Counted from the stretch's first letter, positions 19,460 through 28,456 are shown. The stretch: 64,000 nt of DNA from Maricaulis sp. (GCF_015665295.1 NZ_JADFAJ010000012.1:170187-234186); one strand, 5' to 3'. Notes: generated by a model from the letters alone, not told the origin. Translations and numbers: made by a program.

Positions 19460-20659
19460 TTACCCCGGTGCCGCCGTCCCCTTCAGGATGGGCTGCGCCT
19501 TGCCATAGGTCAGCGAGCGCCAGACCCATTCCAGCGGGCCGAAGCGGAAGAAGTGGAGCCAGATCGGCGACCAGATCAGCTGTACGGCCCAGACGATCAG
19601 GACCAGCTTGGCCTGGTCGACCCGGTCGACCGTGCCGAACAGGCCGAGGCCCGGTGCGCCAACGAAGATGAAGGTCATGATCAGCGTCTGGCTGAGATAA
19701 TTGGTGAAGGCCATGCGCCCGGCCGCGGCGAAGAGTTTGATGATCAGGCTGAACACACCGATCTTCGACAGCAGCATCACCGCAGAGGCATAACCGAAGG
19801 ACATGATGATGCTGCCGCCATACATGTAGGCATTGCCGTCGGCCAGGGCCCCGGCCTCGAACGCGCCGGCGATCAGGGCATCGGTCGAGGCGTTGCTGAG
19901 ATAGTAGCCGAGCCCGGTGCCGAGGACGGCGAGAATGGCATAGCGGGCATGACTCCAGCTGGCCGACAGGAAGCCGCTCTTGTAGAGCGCCATGCCGAGC
20001 AGCATCAGGCCGGCCGTGCGTGGTCCGAGCATCAGGAAGCTGAATACCTGGCCGAATATGGCGAAGCCGGCATTCCAGGGAATATGGTTGAGGAAGCCGG
20101 CCCGGTAGGCGTCGGTCATGCCGGTCATCAATCCGGCCATCATCTCGGCTTCCTGCGCAGCGCTTTCCGGGGTCGAGAAGGCCGCACCCATATATTTGCC
20201 GCCCACCCAGAACAGCGCGCCGAGTGCCAGCAAGGGCAGGGCGGTAAACACCAGGCGTGGCACTGACCATCGCCTGGCCCCGACAATGATCAGGCCGAGC
20301 AGGGCGTAGTGGACCAGGATATCGCCCCACCAGAAGATGTAGGCATGCACGGCGCCGATCAGGAGCAGCCACAGCATGCGCCGCGTGTGGGGCCCCTTGT
20401 CGGGACCATCGCCAGCCATCAGCACAATGCCGGCACCGAACAGGGTCGAGAAGATGGTGATGAACTTGTAGGCGAAGAAGGTGTGAGCGATCGCCCAGAT
20501 CGACATGCCAGCCGCGTCAGCCTCAATCTGCATGGTCGGGTTGTCATAGGCCATGGGCGTCATCGCGAAGCCCTGCACATTCATCATCAGGATGCCGAGC
20601 ACGGCGATGCCGCGCAGCGCATCGATCGAGACCAGTCGGTCGGTTCTTGGTGCAGACAT
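19460..20659 (-). CDS. DUF418 family membrane protein
   Basis: 399 residues, about ten membrane helices. The N-terminus RLVSIDALRGIAVLGILMMN is the typical DUF418/acyltransferase-3-like opening, and the C-terminal DUF418 region shows FAAAGRMAFTNYLSQTL near residue 310 and FRFGPLEWVWRSLTYGKAQ near the end. These proteins resemble acyltransferase-3 membrane enzymes and are thought to act on envelope components; the function is not established. Divergent from the DUF4197 gene, sharing a 108-bp intergenic region. The 205 bp downstream show no convincing gene. Confidence 0.9.
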   Translation of the reverse strand: MSAPRTDRLVSIDALRGIAVLGILMMNVQGFAMTPMAYDNPTMQIEADAAGMSIWAIAHTFFAYKFITIFSTLFGAGIVLMAGDGPDKGPHTRRMLWLLLIGAVHAYIFWWGDILVHYALLGLIIVGARRWSVPRLVFTALPLLALGALFWVGGKYMGAAFSTPESAAQEAEMMAGLMTGMTDAYRAGFLNHIPWNAGFAIFGQVFSFLMLGPRTAGLMLLGMALYKSGFLSASWSHARYAILAVLGTGLGYYLSNASTDALIAGAFEAGALADGNAYMYGGSIIMSFGYASAVMLLSKIGVFSLIIKLFAAAGRMAFTNYLSQTLIMTFIFVGAPGLGLFGTVDRVDQAKLVLIVWAVQLIWSPIWLHFFRFGPLEWVWRSLTYGKAQPILKGTAAPG

Positions 20660-20767
20660 GGTACTCCCCCGCTTCTGTCCGGCGGCACCTTAGCGAGGTG
20701 AAGCGCACTTGTCGCCGGGACAGCGGAGTGCTCAATTCCCCTGACTTGCCACTGTCCGGAGATATCC

Positions 20768-21481
20768 ATGCATCGTCGTTCCGTCATGCTCGGCCTTGGC
20801 GCCGCAGCCCTGGCTGCCGCCGCGCCGGCCGACGCCTCTCAGCTCGGCCTGTCCGAGCGCCAGGCGAGCGAGGGCATTCGTTCGGCGCTGGGACAGGCGG
20901 CGCGCCTTGCCACCACGCGGCTGGGGCGGACAGACGGGTTCTATGGCGATCCGCAGGTCCGGATTCCGCTGCCGTCCCGGGTCCGCGATGTGCAGTCCAT
21001 GCTGCGCCGGGTCGGCCTGTCAGCCCAGCTCGATGATCTCGAGCGCCAGCTCAACCGCTCGGCCGAAGCCGCCATGCCGGCGGTCCAGACGATCTTTGTC
21101 GATGCCGTACGCTCGATCACGCTGGACGATGCCGTCGGCATCGTGCGTGGCGGCGACCGGTCGGCGACCGATTATCTGGAGCGGCGCACCTCGGACCAGC
21201 TCTTCGCCCTGATCCGTCCGCGCATGGCCGGAACACTGGAAGCGTCCGGCGCCTATCGCACCCTGCGGCCGATCGAGGACAGGCTCGACAACCAGGGCGG
21301 TTTCCTGGGCCGGATGATGCGCGCGCGCTCGGGCGGCCAGTCGCTGCGCGACCAGCTCACCGACGACGCCTCGCGCCGCGCCATGGCCGGGGTCTTCCAC
21401 TATGTCGGTGAGGAGGAGCGCGCGATCCGCCGTGATCCGGTCAGTCGCACAACGGATATCCTGCGCCGGGTGTTCGGCTAG
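20768..21481 (+). CDS. DUF4197 secreted/periplasmic protein
   Basis: 237 residues. The N-terminus MHRRSVMLGLGAAALAAAAP is a signal peptide with a twin-arginine-like HRRS, with likely cleavage after PADA. The mature part follows DUF4197: LSERQASEGIRSALGQAARLA, DGFYGDPQVRIPLP, VDAVRSITLDDAVGIVRGGD and ATDYLERRTSDQL, then the C-terminal dilysine-free end. Function unknown. It probably forms a helical periplasmic bundle. No operon partner; the convergent antiporter gene ends 49 bp downstream. Confidence 0.9.
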   Translation: MHRRSVMLGLGAAALAAAAPADASQLGLSERQASEGIRSALGQAARLATTRLGRTDGFYGDPQVRIPLPSRVRDVQSMLRRVGLSAQLDDLERQLNRSAEAAMPAVQTIFVDAVRSITLDDAVGIVRGGDRSATDYLERRTSDQLFALIRPRMAGTLEASGAYRTLRPIEDRLDNQGGFLGRMMRARSGGQSLRDQLTDDASRRAMAGVFHYVGEEERAIRRDPVSRTTDILRRVFG

Positions 21482-21530
21482 GTCGCACCAGCGCGGTGTC
21501 AACCGACGCGCCGGGTCATGTCGGGCCGGA

Positions 21531-22520
21531 TCAGCCGCCGATGACGCCGCGGGCCAGGACGGCGATGTATCCGACATAGGCCAGGAAGAGCAGACCGCCG
21601 AGAATGCGGCTGATCGGCTGCTTCGCCAGAATGACGCCGGCGATGACGACGCTCGCGCCGAGCATGACCCAGAGGTCGAGCCCGAAGAAGGAGTCGGGAA
21701 CCGGCAGGTCGACACCGATGGCAGCGGCGGTCAGGCCGGTGGCGCCGCCGACCGCGAAGACGTTGAAGATGTTGGAGCCCAGCACATTGCCGATAGCCAG
21801 CTCCGCGTGGCGGCGCACCGAGGCCATGACCACGGTCGCGAGCTCTGGAAGTGATGTTCCGAACGCCACGGCGGTCAGGCCGATGACGGCTTCGTCAATA
21901 CCCAGATCAGACGCTGCAGCGGTGCCGCCGGTGACGATCATGTGGGCCCCGATGGGCAGGCCGACGAGGCCGATCAGCAGTGAGCCGAGAATGGTCGGCA
22001 TGGATTTCGGCAGACCGTCCATGTGTTCGAGGTCGGTCAGTTCGGCAATGGTCGGGTCATCGCTCTTGCCGCGGGCGAGGATGGCCAGCAATGCCACATA
22101 GGCGATGATCAGGCCGAACAGGACATAGCTCTCGACCGGCGAGATCAGGCGGTCCCAGCTCACCGCAATCAGAATGACGGCGGCACCAAGCGCAAAGATC
22201 GCATTGCGGCGCAGACCCGGTGTCGTCGTGGCAATCGCCCCGAAAACGGCGGGAAGGCCGAGTATCAAGAGGAAATTGGCCGTGTTGGATCCGACGATAT
22301 TGCCCAAGGCGAGGCCGGGCGCACCGGACATGGCCGACTGGATCGAGACAACCAGCTCCGGCGCCGAGGTGCCGAAGGCAATGATGGTCAGGCCGACCAG
22401 CAGGGGCGGCAGGCGCCACCGGCGTGCCAGCGCGGCGCCGCCACGCACCAGCAGGTCACCGCCGAACAGCAGGATGACGATGCCGACGAGAATCAGGGCG
22501 ATATATGCGGGAGCGGCCAT
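21531..22520 (-). CDS. Calcium/sodium antiporter (YrbG/CaCA family)
   Basis: 329 residues made of two inverted halves, as in all CaCA exchangers. The two alpha repeats are visible as IAFGTSAPELVVSIQSAMSG, then LGNIVGSNTANFLLILG, and AFGTSLPELATVVMASVR, then IGNVLGSNIFNVF. The conserved acidic Glu of each GTS.PEL motif binds Ca. About ten membrane helices. It exports Ca using the Na gradient, which suits a marine bacterium. A possible 29-residue gene starts 117 bp upstream. Confidence 0.95.
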   Translation of the reverse strand: MAAPAYIALILVGIVILLFGGDLLVRGGAALARRWRLPPLLVGLTIIAFGTSAPELVVSIQSAMSGAPGLALGNIVGSNTANFLLILGLPAVFGAIATTTPGLRRNAIFALGAAVILIAVSWDRLISPVESYVLFGLIIAYVALLAILARGKSDDPTIAELTDLEHMDGLPKSMPTILGSLLIGLVGLPIGAHMIVTGGTAAASDLGIDEAVIGLTAVAFGTSLPELATVVMASVRRHAELAIGNVLGSNIFNVFAVGGATGLTAAAIGVDLPVPDSFFGLDLWVMLGASVVIAGVILAKQPISRILGGLLFLAYVGYIAVLARGVIGG

Positions 22521-22547
22521 CTGGGGGCGGACCTGTCGGTTCGCGGA

Positions 22548-22637
22548 CTAGTCGAAACGGCGGTATTCGATGAGATTGAGAAGCCCGAAAAGGCCTGCCA
22601 CGAGGCCAAGAGCGATCAGAGCGTACATGAGAGACAT
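22548..22637 (-). CDS. Possible 29-residue single-pass membrane protein
   Basis: The ATG at 22637 is preceded by GGGG close to the start; the product is 29 residues (MSLMYALIALGLVAGLFGLL, then NLIEYRRFD). It has one hydrophobic helix and a charged C-terminal end, the usual shape of bacterial small membrane proteins. It lies between the antiporter and Nudix genes on the antiporter strand. A longer open frame extends upstream only as an antisense shadow of the Nudix gene. No homology is claimed. Confidence 0.45.
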   Translation of the reverse strand: MSLMYALIALGLVAGLFGLLNLIEYRRFD

Positions 22638-22706
22638 CCCCAAAACGGCGAACAATTCGTCCGTACATAACCTGCCGGCGCGGCACTGGCTAGCGGGTGA
22701 TGCGGC

Positions 22707-23177
22707 ATGAATTGGCGGCGGCGCACCGAACCCTTGTTGCGGCCTTTCATGCAAGTCTTTTGGCGCCTGTCGCGCGGTACGACGCTCGGTGTCCGTGGCA
22801 TCGTCGTGCGCGAGGATGGGTATGTCGTACTGGTTCGCCACACCTATGTCGGTGGCTGGCACCTGCCCGGTGGCGGCGTGGAAAAGGGCGAGAGCGTGCG
22901 TGATGCTCTGGCGCACGAATTGCGTGATGAGGCAGGTGTCGAAATCTGTGGCGAGACACCGGTCCACGGCGTTCATGCCAATCACCGAAGGTTCCGGGGC
23001 GATCATGTCGTGGTCTGTGTGGTGGAGGACTGGAGTCCGTGCGAGCGCGGTGCGGCAGGCGAAATCGAGCTGATCGGATGGTTTGACCCGGAGCAACTTC
23101 CCGATGGAACGACGGCGGCGACACGGGCCCGGATCGGGGAGTATCTCGGGCGCTCGCCGGTTGCGGATGTCTGGTAG
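22707..23177 (+). CDS. Nudix hydrolase
   Basis: 156 residues. The Nudix box is near residues 52-74: GGGVEKGESVRDALAHELRD followed by EAGVEI. Compared with G-x5-E-x7-REUXEE-x-GU, the first Arg is His and one Glu is Asp (HELRDE), so metal binding should survive but chemistry may differ. The preceding VVLVRHTYVGGWHLPGG is typical of nucleotide-diphosphate hydrolases. The ending GEYLGRSPVADVW is unremarkable. Substrate cannot be predicted. A 14-bp inverted repeat follows the stop. Confidence 0.85.
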   Translation: MNWRRRTEPLLRPFMQVFWRLSRGTTLGVRGIVVREDGYVVLVRHTYVGGWHLPGGGVEKGESVRDALAHELRDEAGVEICGETPVHGVHANHRRFRGDHVVVCVVEDWSPCERGAAGEIELIGWFDPEQLPDGTTAATRARIGEYLGRSPVADVW

Positions 23178-23195
23178 GGCAGGCCCCGGAAAGTT

Positions 23196-23259
23196 GCGGT
23201 GTACCGGACCGGGCTCACCTGACGCGAGGGATGTCGGGCCAGCCTGTCCGGTACACCGC
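23196..23259. repeat. Inverted repeat with 14-bp perfect arms
   Basis: GCGGTGTACCGGAC at 23196-23209 is exactly complementary to GTCCGGTACACCGC at 23246-23259, with a 36-nt loop. It lies 18 bp after the Nudix stop. No run of T follows, so it is not a standard intrinsic terminator; it could be a REP-like element or an RNA-stabilising 3' hairpin. The remainder of the 23178-23411 gap shows no gene. Confidence 0.7.
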
Positions 23260-23411
23260 GGGGCGCACGCTGACGACATTAGGGGCGGCGGTGTGAACCC
23301 GGGCTGACAGGCGGTGACCCAATTTTGCCTGAATGTGGCTTCAAGTGGGGACAAGTGCGGCAAAATCACTAGGATGGCTCCAGATGCGGTGATGGATCGG
23401 GATCGATTCGA

Positions 23412-25736
23412 ATGACCACGATGCCCAGCGGCGATACCTATCTGCGGACTGCAGACGCTGACGAGCCCAGATCGGCGCTTCAGCGACTGACGGATACCGA
23501 TGGCTGGGTTGGCCAGGTCTTGCCGGGACTGGTCGCCGTAACCTGTATCTTCATTGTTGCACTGGCGGTCATGGCCGGCGAGGGGCGGTTGATGTCCTCG
23601 GCCCGCGAGACCAATTTGCGGACGCTTGAAACGGTCCGCAGCAATACCCGCCAGCGCTTCGAGCTGTGGGCGCAATCGCGCGAGAATGACGCCCGGGTCT
23701 GGGCCGAAAACACGCGTCTCCGCACGGCCGTAGAGGGCCTTGTCGACGTGCCGGTACCGGCCGCGCTCGCATCATCGCCGGATCAGCAATGGCTGCGCGA
23801 GACGCTGGGGCCCTGGCTGACCGAGTATGGCTATCGCGGCTTCGTCCTGCTGGCGCCGAACGGCACCACGCTGGCGTCGATGCGCGATGATGATCTGGGC
23901 CGACCCTCGCTGATCCTCGATCTGGTAAATCCTGAACGCCTCGCCTCGACCGGGGTGGTGCTGACCCGGCCGCATATTGTCGATCTTGTCGACTCCACCG
24001 ATGCCAGCGGCATTGACGGGATTGATGAAGAAATCCTGATGTATGCCGTCGCGACCATTCGCGAGGCTGACACGCTCATCGGCTACCTCGCCCTGCGGAT
24101 TGACCCGCTGTCCGAATATACGGCCACGTTCCGGGTCGGACGGACCGGTGTGTCAGGCGAGACGTTCGCGATTGACCGTGAAGGCCGGCTCCTGACCGAG
24201 ACCCGCTATGGCGAGGAACTCGTTGCCGCTGACCTGTTGGTCGAAGGCCATCCCTCGATCCTGCATGTCGAGGTGCGCGATCCCGGCGTTGATGTGACGA
24301 TGGGCGGCATTCCCTCGCGCCCCTATGCCGAATGGCCGCTGACCGAAGCCGCGCGCGGCGTGATTGACGAGGGCCAGGGCTATAACCTGCAAGGTTATCG
24401 CGACATGCGCGGCGTGCTGGTCATGGGCGCGTGGGACTGGGATCCGGCCCGCGATATCGGCATCATCACCGAGGTCGAGCTCGGTGAGGCGATGGCCGGG
24501 GCCAACAATGCCCGGGCCGTCTTGCGCGTCTTCGCCGTGGCGATGGCGCTGTCCTTCATCCTGCTGGCTGTCCTGTTCAGCGCGCACCGCTCGATCACCC
24601 GGCGTCGGGCGCAAGCCACGCACGAGGCGAACCAGCGACTGTCGCAGATCCTCATGACCGCCGCCGAGGGAATTTACGGCATTGATGGCGACGGGGTGGT
24701 CACTTTCATCAATCCGCGGGCCTGCGCGATGCTGGGCTATAGCGAGGATGAGCTGATCGGCAAGAACATGCATTCCGTCGTGCACCATTCGCGGCGCGAC
24801 GGCTCGATCTATCCGCGGGAGGAATGTCCGATCCATTGCGCCGACGAGCCAGCCGAGTCGCCGGATGGTGATGTGTTCTGGACCAAGAATGGCCAGCCCA
24901 TACCGATCGAATCGGCCTCGTCGCCGATTGACCCGCAGGACAAGTCCGTCGGTGCGGTTGTCACCTTCCGCGACGTCACCAATCGCAAGCGCGACGAATT
25001 GGCGTTGCGCCGTTATGCCCAGGAGCTCAAGCGCTCGAACTCCGAGTTGCAGGAGTTCGCCTATGCCGCCTCGCATGACCTGCAGGAGCCGCTGCGCAAG
25101 ATCCAGGCGTTTGGCGAGCGGCTCAATAACAAATGCTATGACGCGCTCGACGATACCGGCCGGCATTACCTGGAACGCATGGTCGATGCCTCGACCCGGA
25201 TGCGGCGTCTGATCGATGACCTGTTGAGCTATTCGCGGGTCAATTCCAAGACTACCAGCTTCCTGCCCGTCGACTTGTCGGCGGTTTTGGCCGACGTCCT
25301 GTCCGACCTCGAGCCGCGTATCAATGCCGAAGGTGCCAAGATCAGGGTCGGTGAATTGCCGGCGATCGAGGCTGACCCCGGCCAGATGCACCAGCTATTC
25401 CTCAACTTGCTGGCCAACGCGCTGAAGTTCCGTCGTCCGGGCGTACAGCCCTCGATCTCGATCGAGGGCAGTGTCGAGGTCGGTGAGAGTGGCGCCATGG
25501 CGCGCATCGCGGTCGCCGATAACGGAGTCGGCTTCGAACCACGCCATGCCGAGCGCATTTTCGGCATGTTCGAGCGTCTGCACGGGCGCGACGAGTTTGA
25601 TGGAACCGGCGTCGGGCTTGCGACCTGCCGCAAGATTGCCGAGCGGCACGCCGGTGAGTTGACGGCCTGGGGCGAGCCGGATTCCGGCGCGGTCTTTACC
25701 CTGCTCCTGCCGATCCGGCAGGGCAGCGTCATGTAA
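23412..25736 (+). CDS. Membrane histidine kinase with periplasmic sensor, PAS and phytochrome-like DHp domain
   Basis: 774 residues. Helix near 35-56, a large periplasmic sensor region of about 300 residues (dCache-like in size, e.g. YRGFVLLAPNGTTLASM), helix near 368-390, PAS domain near 410-530 (ILMTAAEGIYGIDGDGVVTF), then the DHp motif LQEFAYAASHDLQEPLRKIQ with His555 and an ATPase domain (NLLANALKFR, VADNGVGFEP, GTGVGLATCRKIAERHAG). The SHDLQEPLRK form is shared with bacteriophytochrome-type kinases that phosphorylate Rcp1-like single-domain regulators. The second kinase follows by 29 bp and the regulator by 1 kb. Confidence 0.93.
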   Translation: MTTMPSGDTYLRTADADEPRSALQRLTDTDGWVGQVLPGLVAVTCIFIVALAVMAGEGRLMSSARETNLRTLETVRSNTRQRFELWAQSRENDARVWAENTRLRTAVEGLVDVPVPAALASSPDQQWLRETLGPWLTEYGYRGFVLLAPNGTTLASMRDDDLGRPSLILDLVNPERLASTGVVLTRPHIVDLVDSTDASGIDGIDEEILMYAVATIREADTLIGYLALRIDPLSEYTATFRVGRTGVSGETFAIDREGRLLTETRYGEELVAADLLVEGHPSILHVEVRDPGVDVTMGGIPSRPYAEWPLTEAARGVIDEGQGYNLQGYRDMRGVLVMGAWDWDPARDIGIITEVELGEAMAGANNARAVLRVFAVAMALSFILLAVLFSAHRSITRRRAQATHEANQRLSQILMTAAEGIYGIDGDGVVTFINPRACAMLGYSEDELIGKNMHSVVHHSRRDGSIYPREECPIHCADEPAESPDGDVFWTKNGQPIPIESASSPIDPQDKSVGAVVTFRDVTNRKRDELALRRYAQELKRSNSELQEFAYAASHDLQEPLRKIQAFGERLNNKCYDALDDTGRHYLERMVDASTRMRRLIDDLLSYSRVNSKTTSFLPVDLSAVLADVLSDLEPRINAEGAKIRVGELPAIEADPGQMHQLFLNLLANALKFRRPGVQPSISIEGSVEVGESGAMARIAVADNGVGFEPRHAERIFGMFERLHGRDEFDGTGVGLATCRKIAERHAGELTAWGEPDSGAVFTLLLPIRQGSVM

Positions 25737-25765
25737 ATGCCGTACGCGGCGAGTGAAAGACAGGC

Positions 25766-26692
25766 ATGAAGCAAGCTGGGCAAGCTCTGAATCGATTCGC
25801 GCCGATCCTTGTCGGCGCAGCGGTCGGTGTGCTCGGGCTGCTCCTCGTTCTGCCTTTCCTGTCGCGCCCCCTGCCGGGCCTTGCCGAAATCATGCTCATC
25901 GGGCTTGGCGCGGTGGCCCTGATTGGTCTGGCCTGGTCGGCAGGGCACGGCTTGCGCCTGGCGGCCCGTACCCGGGCGGAGGCGGATGCCCTGCGACGCC
26001 GGGTCGAGGATGTCGAGATATTCGCCGTTGCGGCCCGGCATGACATGCGTGAACCGCTGCGCAAGATCATCACGTTCGGCGAACGTCTCAATGACGGCCT
26101 CGGAGCGGTCGCGTCAGACCCGCAGCTGGCGCGCTATGCCGAGCGCATGTCCGATGCGGCAGAGCGCATGCGCGGCATGCTCGACGAGCTGACCATCTGG
26201 TCAAGGGTCAATGATGACAATACGCGGCCTGACGTGTTCGCCGCGCAGATGGTCATTGCCGATGTCGTCACGGCTGCAGCAGACGCCCTGGCGGCCTGCG
26301 GCGGGCGGGTCGACATCGGGAGTTTGCCCGATGTGCGGGCGGACCGGGTTCAGTTCGGCATCCTTTTCGAAATCCTTCTGGCCAATGCCATCCAGTATGC
26401 CGCGCCGGACCGGCCGCTCGTGGTTTCGATCGAGGGGGAGCAGACGGCTGATGGTGGCGCAAGGATTCGCGTTGCCGACAATGGTATCGGGTTCGCCGAC
26501 AACCAGGCCGAGCGCATCTTCCTGCCCTTTGAACGCCTGCATGGTCGCGACGCCTATCCCGGTACCGGAATCGGTCTCGCGACAGCGCGAAAGATCGCGC
26601 AGAGACAAGGTGGACAGCTGGTCGCGCGCGGAGATTTGGGTATTGGCGCGGTCTTCACCTTGATCTTGCCGCGCCAAAAGGCGAGTTTGTAA
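25766..26692 (+). CDS. Short membrane histidine kinase lacking a sensor domain
   Basis: 308 residues. Two adjacent membrane helices fill residues 10-65, with almost no periplasmic loop. They are followed directly by the DHp motif VAARHDMREPLRKIITFGER (His92) and an ATPase domain with NAIQYA, VADNGIGFAD, FERLHGRD and GTGIGLATARKIA. The kinase core resembles that of the preceding 774-residue kinase but lacks sensor and PAS domains, suggesting duplication and loss. It probably works with the neighbouring kinase on the response regulator at 26740. Confidence 0.9.
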   Translation: MKQAGQALNRFAPILVGAAVGVLGLLLVLPFLSRPLPGLAEIMLIGLGAVALIGLAWSAGHGLRLAARTRAEADALRRRVEDVEIFAVAARHDMREPLRKIITFGERLNDGLGAVASDPQLARYAERMSDAAERMRGMLDELTIWSRVNDDNTRPDVFAAQMVIADVVTAAADALAACGGRVDIGSLPDVRADRVQFGILFEILLANAIQYAAPDRPLVVSIEGEQTADGGARIRVADNGIGFADNQAERIFLPFERLHGRDAYPGTGIGLATARKIAQRQGGQLVARGDLGIGAVFTLILPRQKASL

Positions 26693-26739
26693 CAAGACGA
26701 ACGCAAATCAAGGCTCTAACCTGGGTTGAGGCTGTCAAT

Positions 26740-27219
26740 ATGAGCGACGAAAACCGGCTATTCACCATCCTGATGGTCGACGACGATCCGGATGATCGGC
26801 TGCTGTTCAAGGAAGCCTGCGAGGAGGTGCGACTGCGCAACCCGCTCGATTTCCTCGAGAATGGCGAACAGCTGGTCGATTATCTCAAGCGCCGCGGGCA
26901 GTATTCCGATCTCGACGGGACGCCCTTTCCGGGCATCATCCTGCTCGACCTCAACATGCCGCTCAAGGATGGCCGCGAGGCGCTGGAGGAGATCAAGGCC
27001 GACGCCGAGTTGCGGCACATCCCGGTCATCGTGCTCACCACGTCCAAGGATGAGGATGATATCCTGTCCTCCTACGGGCTGGGTGCCTCGTCCTACATCG
27101 TCAAGCCGATCTCGCTGGATCGGCTGATGCGGGTCGTCAATTCCATTGGCGAGTACTGGGTCCAGATCGTCGAGGTGCCCTCGACCGAATCCGAAGCCGA
27201 GCCCGTCGACGATATCTGA
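26740..27219 (+). CDS. Single-domain response regulator (Rcp1-like)
   Basis: 159 residues, receiver domain only. Acidic pocket ILMVDDDPDDRLLFKEACEE, phospho-acceptor Asp70 in IILLDLNMPLKDGREAL, IVLTTSKDEDDI and the conserved Lys in SSYIVKPISLDRL. The extended loop LKRRGQYSDLDGTPFPG before the acceptor strand is characteristic of Rcp1/phytochrome-partner regulators. There is no output domain, so signalling must pass by phosphotransfer or protein contact. It is the last gene of the kinase-kinase-regulator set, 47 bp after the second kinase. Confidence 0.92.
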   Translation: MSDENRLFTILMVDDDPDDRLLFKEACEEVRLRNPLDFLENGEQLVDYLKRRGQYSDLDGTPFPGIILLDLNMPLKDGREALEEIKADAELRHIPVIVLTTSKDEDDILSSYGLGASSYIVKPISLDRLMRVVNSIGEYWVQIVEVPSTESEAEPVDDI

Positions 27220-27315
27220 CCGAATTCCGGTTTCCCCCTTCAGGCGATTTTGCTAGCTTCCCTTCGCGCAAGGGGGCGCTTGCGGACCGTGTGTCCGCCT
27301 ATCGGGGAGAGATCC

Positions 27316-27654
27316 ATGAAACATCTGATTGCGGCCGGTCTGGCCGCTGCAATGCTGGCTGCTCCGGCGCTGGCAGACGGCATGTCGAATGCCATGGGGC
27401 ACGCCGTGCGCGTGATCGCGGGCGAGCAGTCCTTCGATGCCTGGTTCCAGGCCGATGGCACCTACAGTGACAGCCGGGGCATTGCCGGCACCTGGACCTT
27501 TGAGGACCAGCTTTGCATCCAGGTCACCACACAGGCCGGACCCGACGAGAATTGCGGGCCGTGGAATGAAAGCCTGGCACCGGGCGAAAGCTGGGTGACC
27601 GATGGCTGGTCGGCCGACGGCGCGGCGATCACCGTCCAGATCGTCGCTGACTGA
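27316..27654 (+). CDS. Small secreted hypothetical protein
   Basis: 112 residues from the ATG at 27316, preceded by GGGGAGAG. The N-terminus KHLIAAGLAAAMLAAPALAD is a clear Sec signal peptide with cleavage after ALA. The mature part is about 90 residues with two Cys (DQLCIQV and ENCGPW) that could form a disulphide, and a pattern (FDAWFQADGTYSDSRGIAGTW) like small beta-barrel or lipocalin-like proteins that report added mass. No family is recognised. The 76-bp gap after the response regulator suggests separate expression. Confidence 0.75.
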   Translation: MKHLIAAGLAAAMLAAPALADGMSNAMGHAVRVIAGEQSFDAWFQADGTYSDSRGIAGTWTFEDQLCIQVTTQAGPDENCGPWNESLAPGESWVTDGWSADGAAITVQIVAD

Positions 27655-27802
27655 CGCATCATGCTGTCGGGTCCGGGTCGCGTCGCGCGCTCCGTGCCCG
27701 ACAGGGTTTCGCGCCGTGCGTGTCCGGACGCGACGGTGCGGCGTGAAACCGCTATAGTGCCCGACAGGTCAGCCGGGCAGTCCCGGCGGCAAGGGGAAGA
27801 TC

Positions 27803-28456
27803 ATGTTGCTTGCGCGTCTCTCGAAGATTTCCGCCACGCTGTTTGTGTCCATGATCATGGCCATGATCATGCTGGTCGGGCTGTGGTATTACGCCGCCGA
27901 CTGGCTGAGCTGGGTGCAGGACGGCGCCGACCTGATCGAGGACATGATCGCCTCCATCCCGTTGGAAGACCGCTACAACAACTTCGTCCGGATCTTTGCC
28001 AGCGATGACAAGATTGTCCTGCTGATCTTCACCATCATCGCCCGCATCCTCCTGGCGCTCGTGGGCGGAAGCTTTACGGCCCTGACCGGCGGCAGCGACC
28101 GCTACAAGGTCAAGGAGCCGGGCCTGATCAGCCAGATTTCCTCGATGATCGCGACCTTGTTCCTGTCCTTCATTGTGGCGATCATCATGCTGGCCGTGAT
28201 CTCGATCACCGCCGAGGGCGTCTTGCACAGCCTGCTCGATGCCGCCGACTGGGTCGAAGACCAGATCGCCCATCTGCCGATCGGCGGGCGCTGGCGGGCC
28301 GGGGTCCGCTTCGCCGTCTCCGATGACAAGATCGTGCTGCTCTTCTTCACCATCCTGGCCCGCCTGCTGATTGCCCTGGTGGCGACCGCATTCACGCGAG
28401 CCGTCGGTGGCGACAAGCCGGAAATCATAGCGCCCAAGGCAAAGGCGAAGGCCTGA
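27803..28456 (+). CDS. Internally duplicated membrane protein
   Basis: 217 residues in two homologous halves. Half one (about 3-100) has ATLFVSMIMAMIMLVGLW, the acidic stretch DGADLIEDMIASIP, and FASDDKIVLLIFTIIARILLALVGG. Half two (about 112-205) repeats ATLFLSFIVAIIMLAVI, DAADWVEDQIAHLPIGGR, and VSDDKIVLLFFTILARLLIALVA. Each half gives two hydrophobic segments joined by an acidic, possibly amphipathic loop. The tail is Lys/Ala-rich. No known family recognised; the shared SDDKIVLL..FTI.AR motif is the best query. It ends directly against the convergent esterase stop. Confidence 0.75.
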   Translation: MLLARLSKISATLFVSMIMAMIMLVGLWYYAADWLSWVQDGADLIEDMIASIPLEDRYNNFVRIFASDDKIVLLIFTIIARILLALVGGSFTALTGGSDRYKVKEPGLISQISSMIATLFLSFIVAIIMLAVISITAEGVLHSLLDAADWVEDQIAHLPIGGRWRAGVRFAVSDDKIVLLFFTILARLLIALVATAFTRAVGGDKPEIIAPKAKAKA

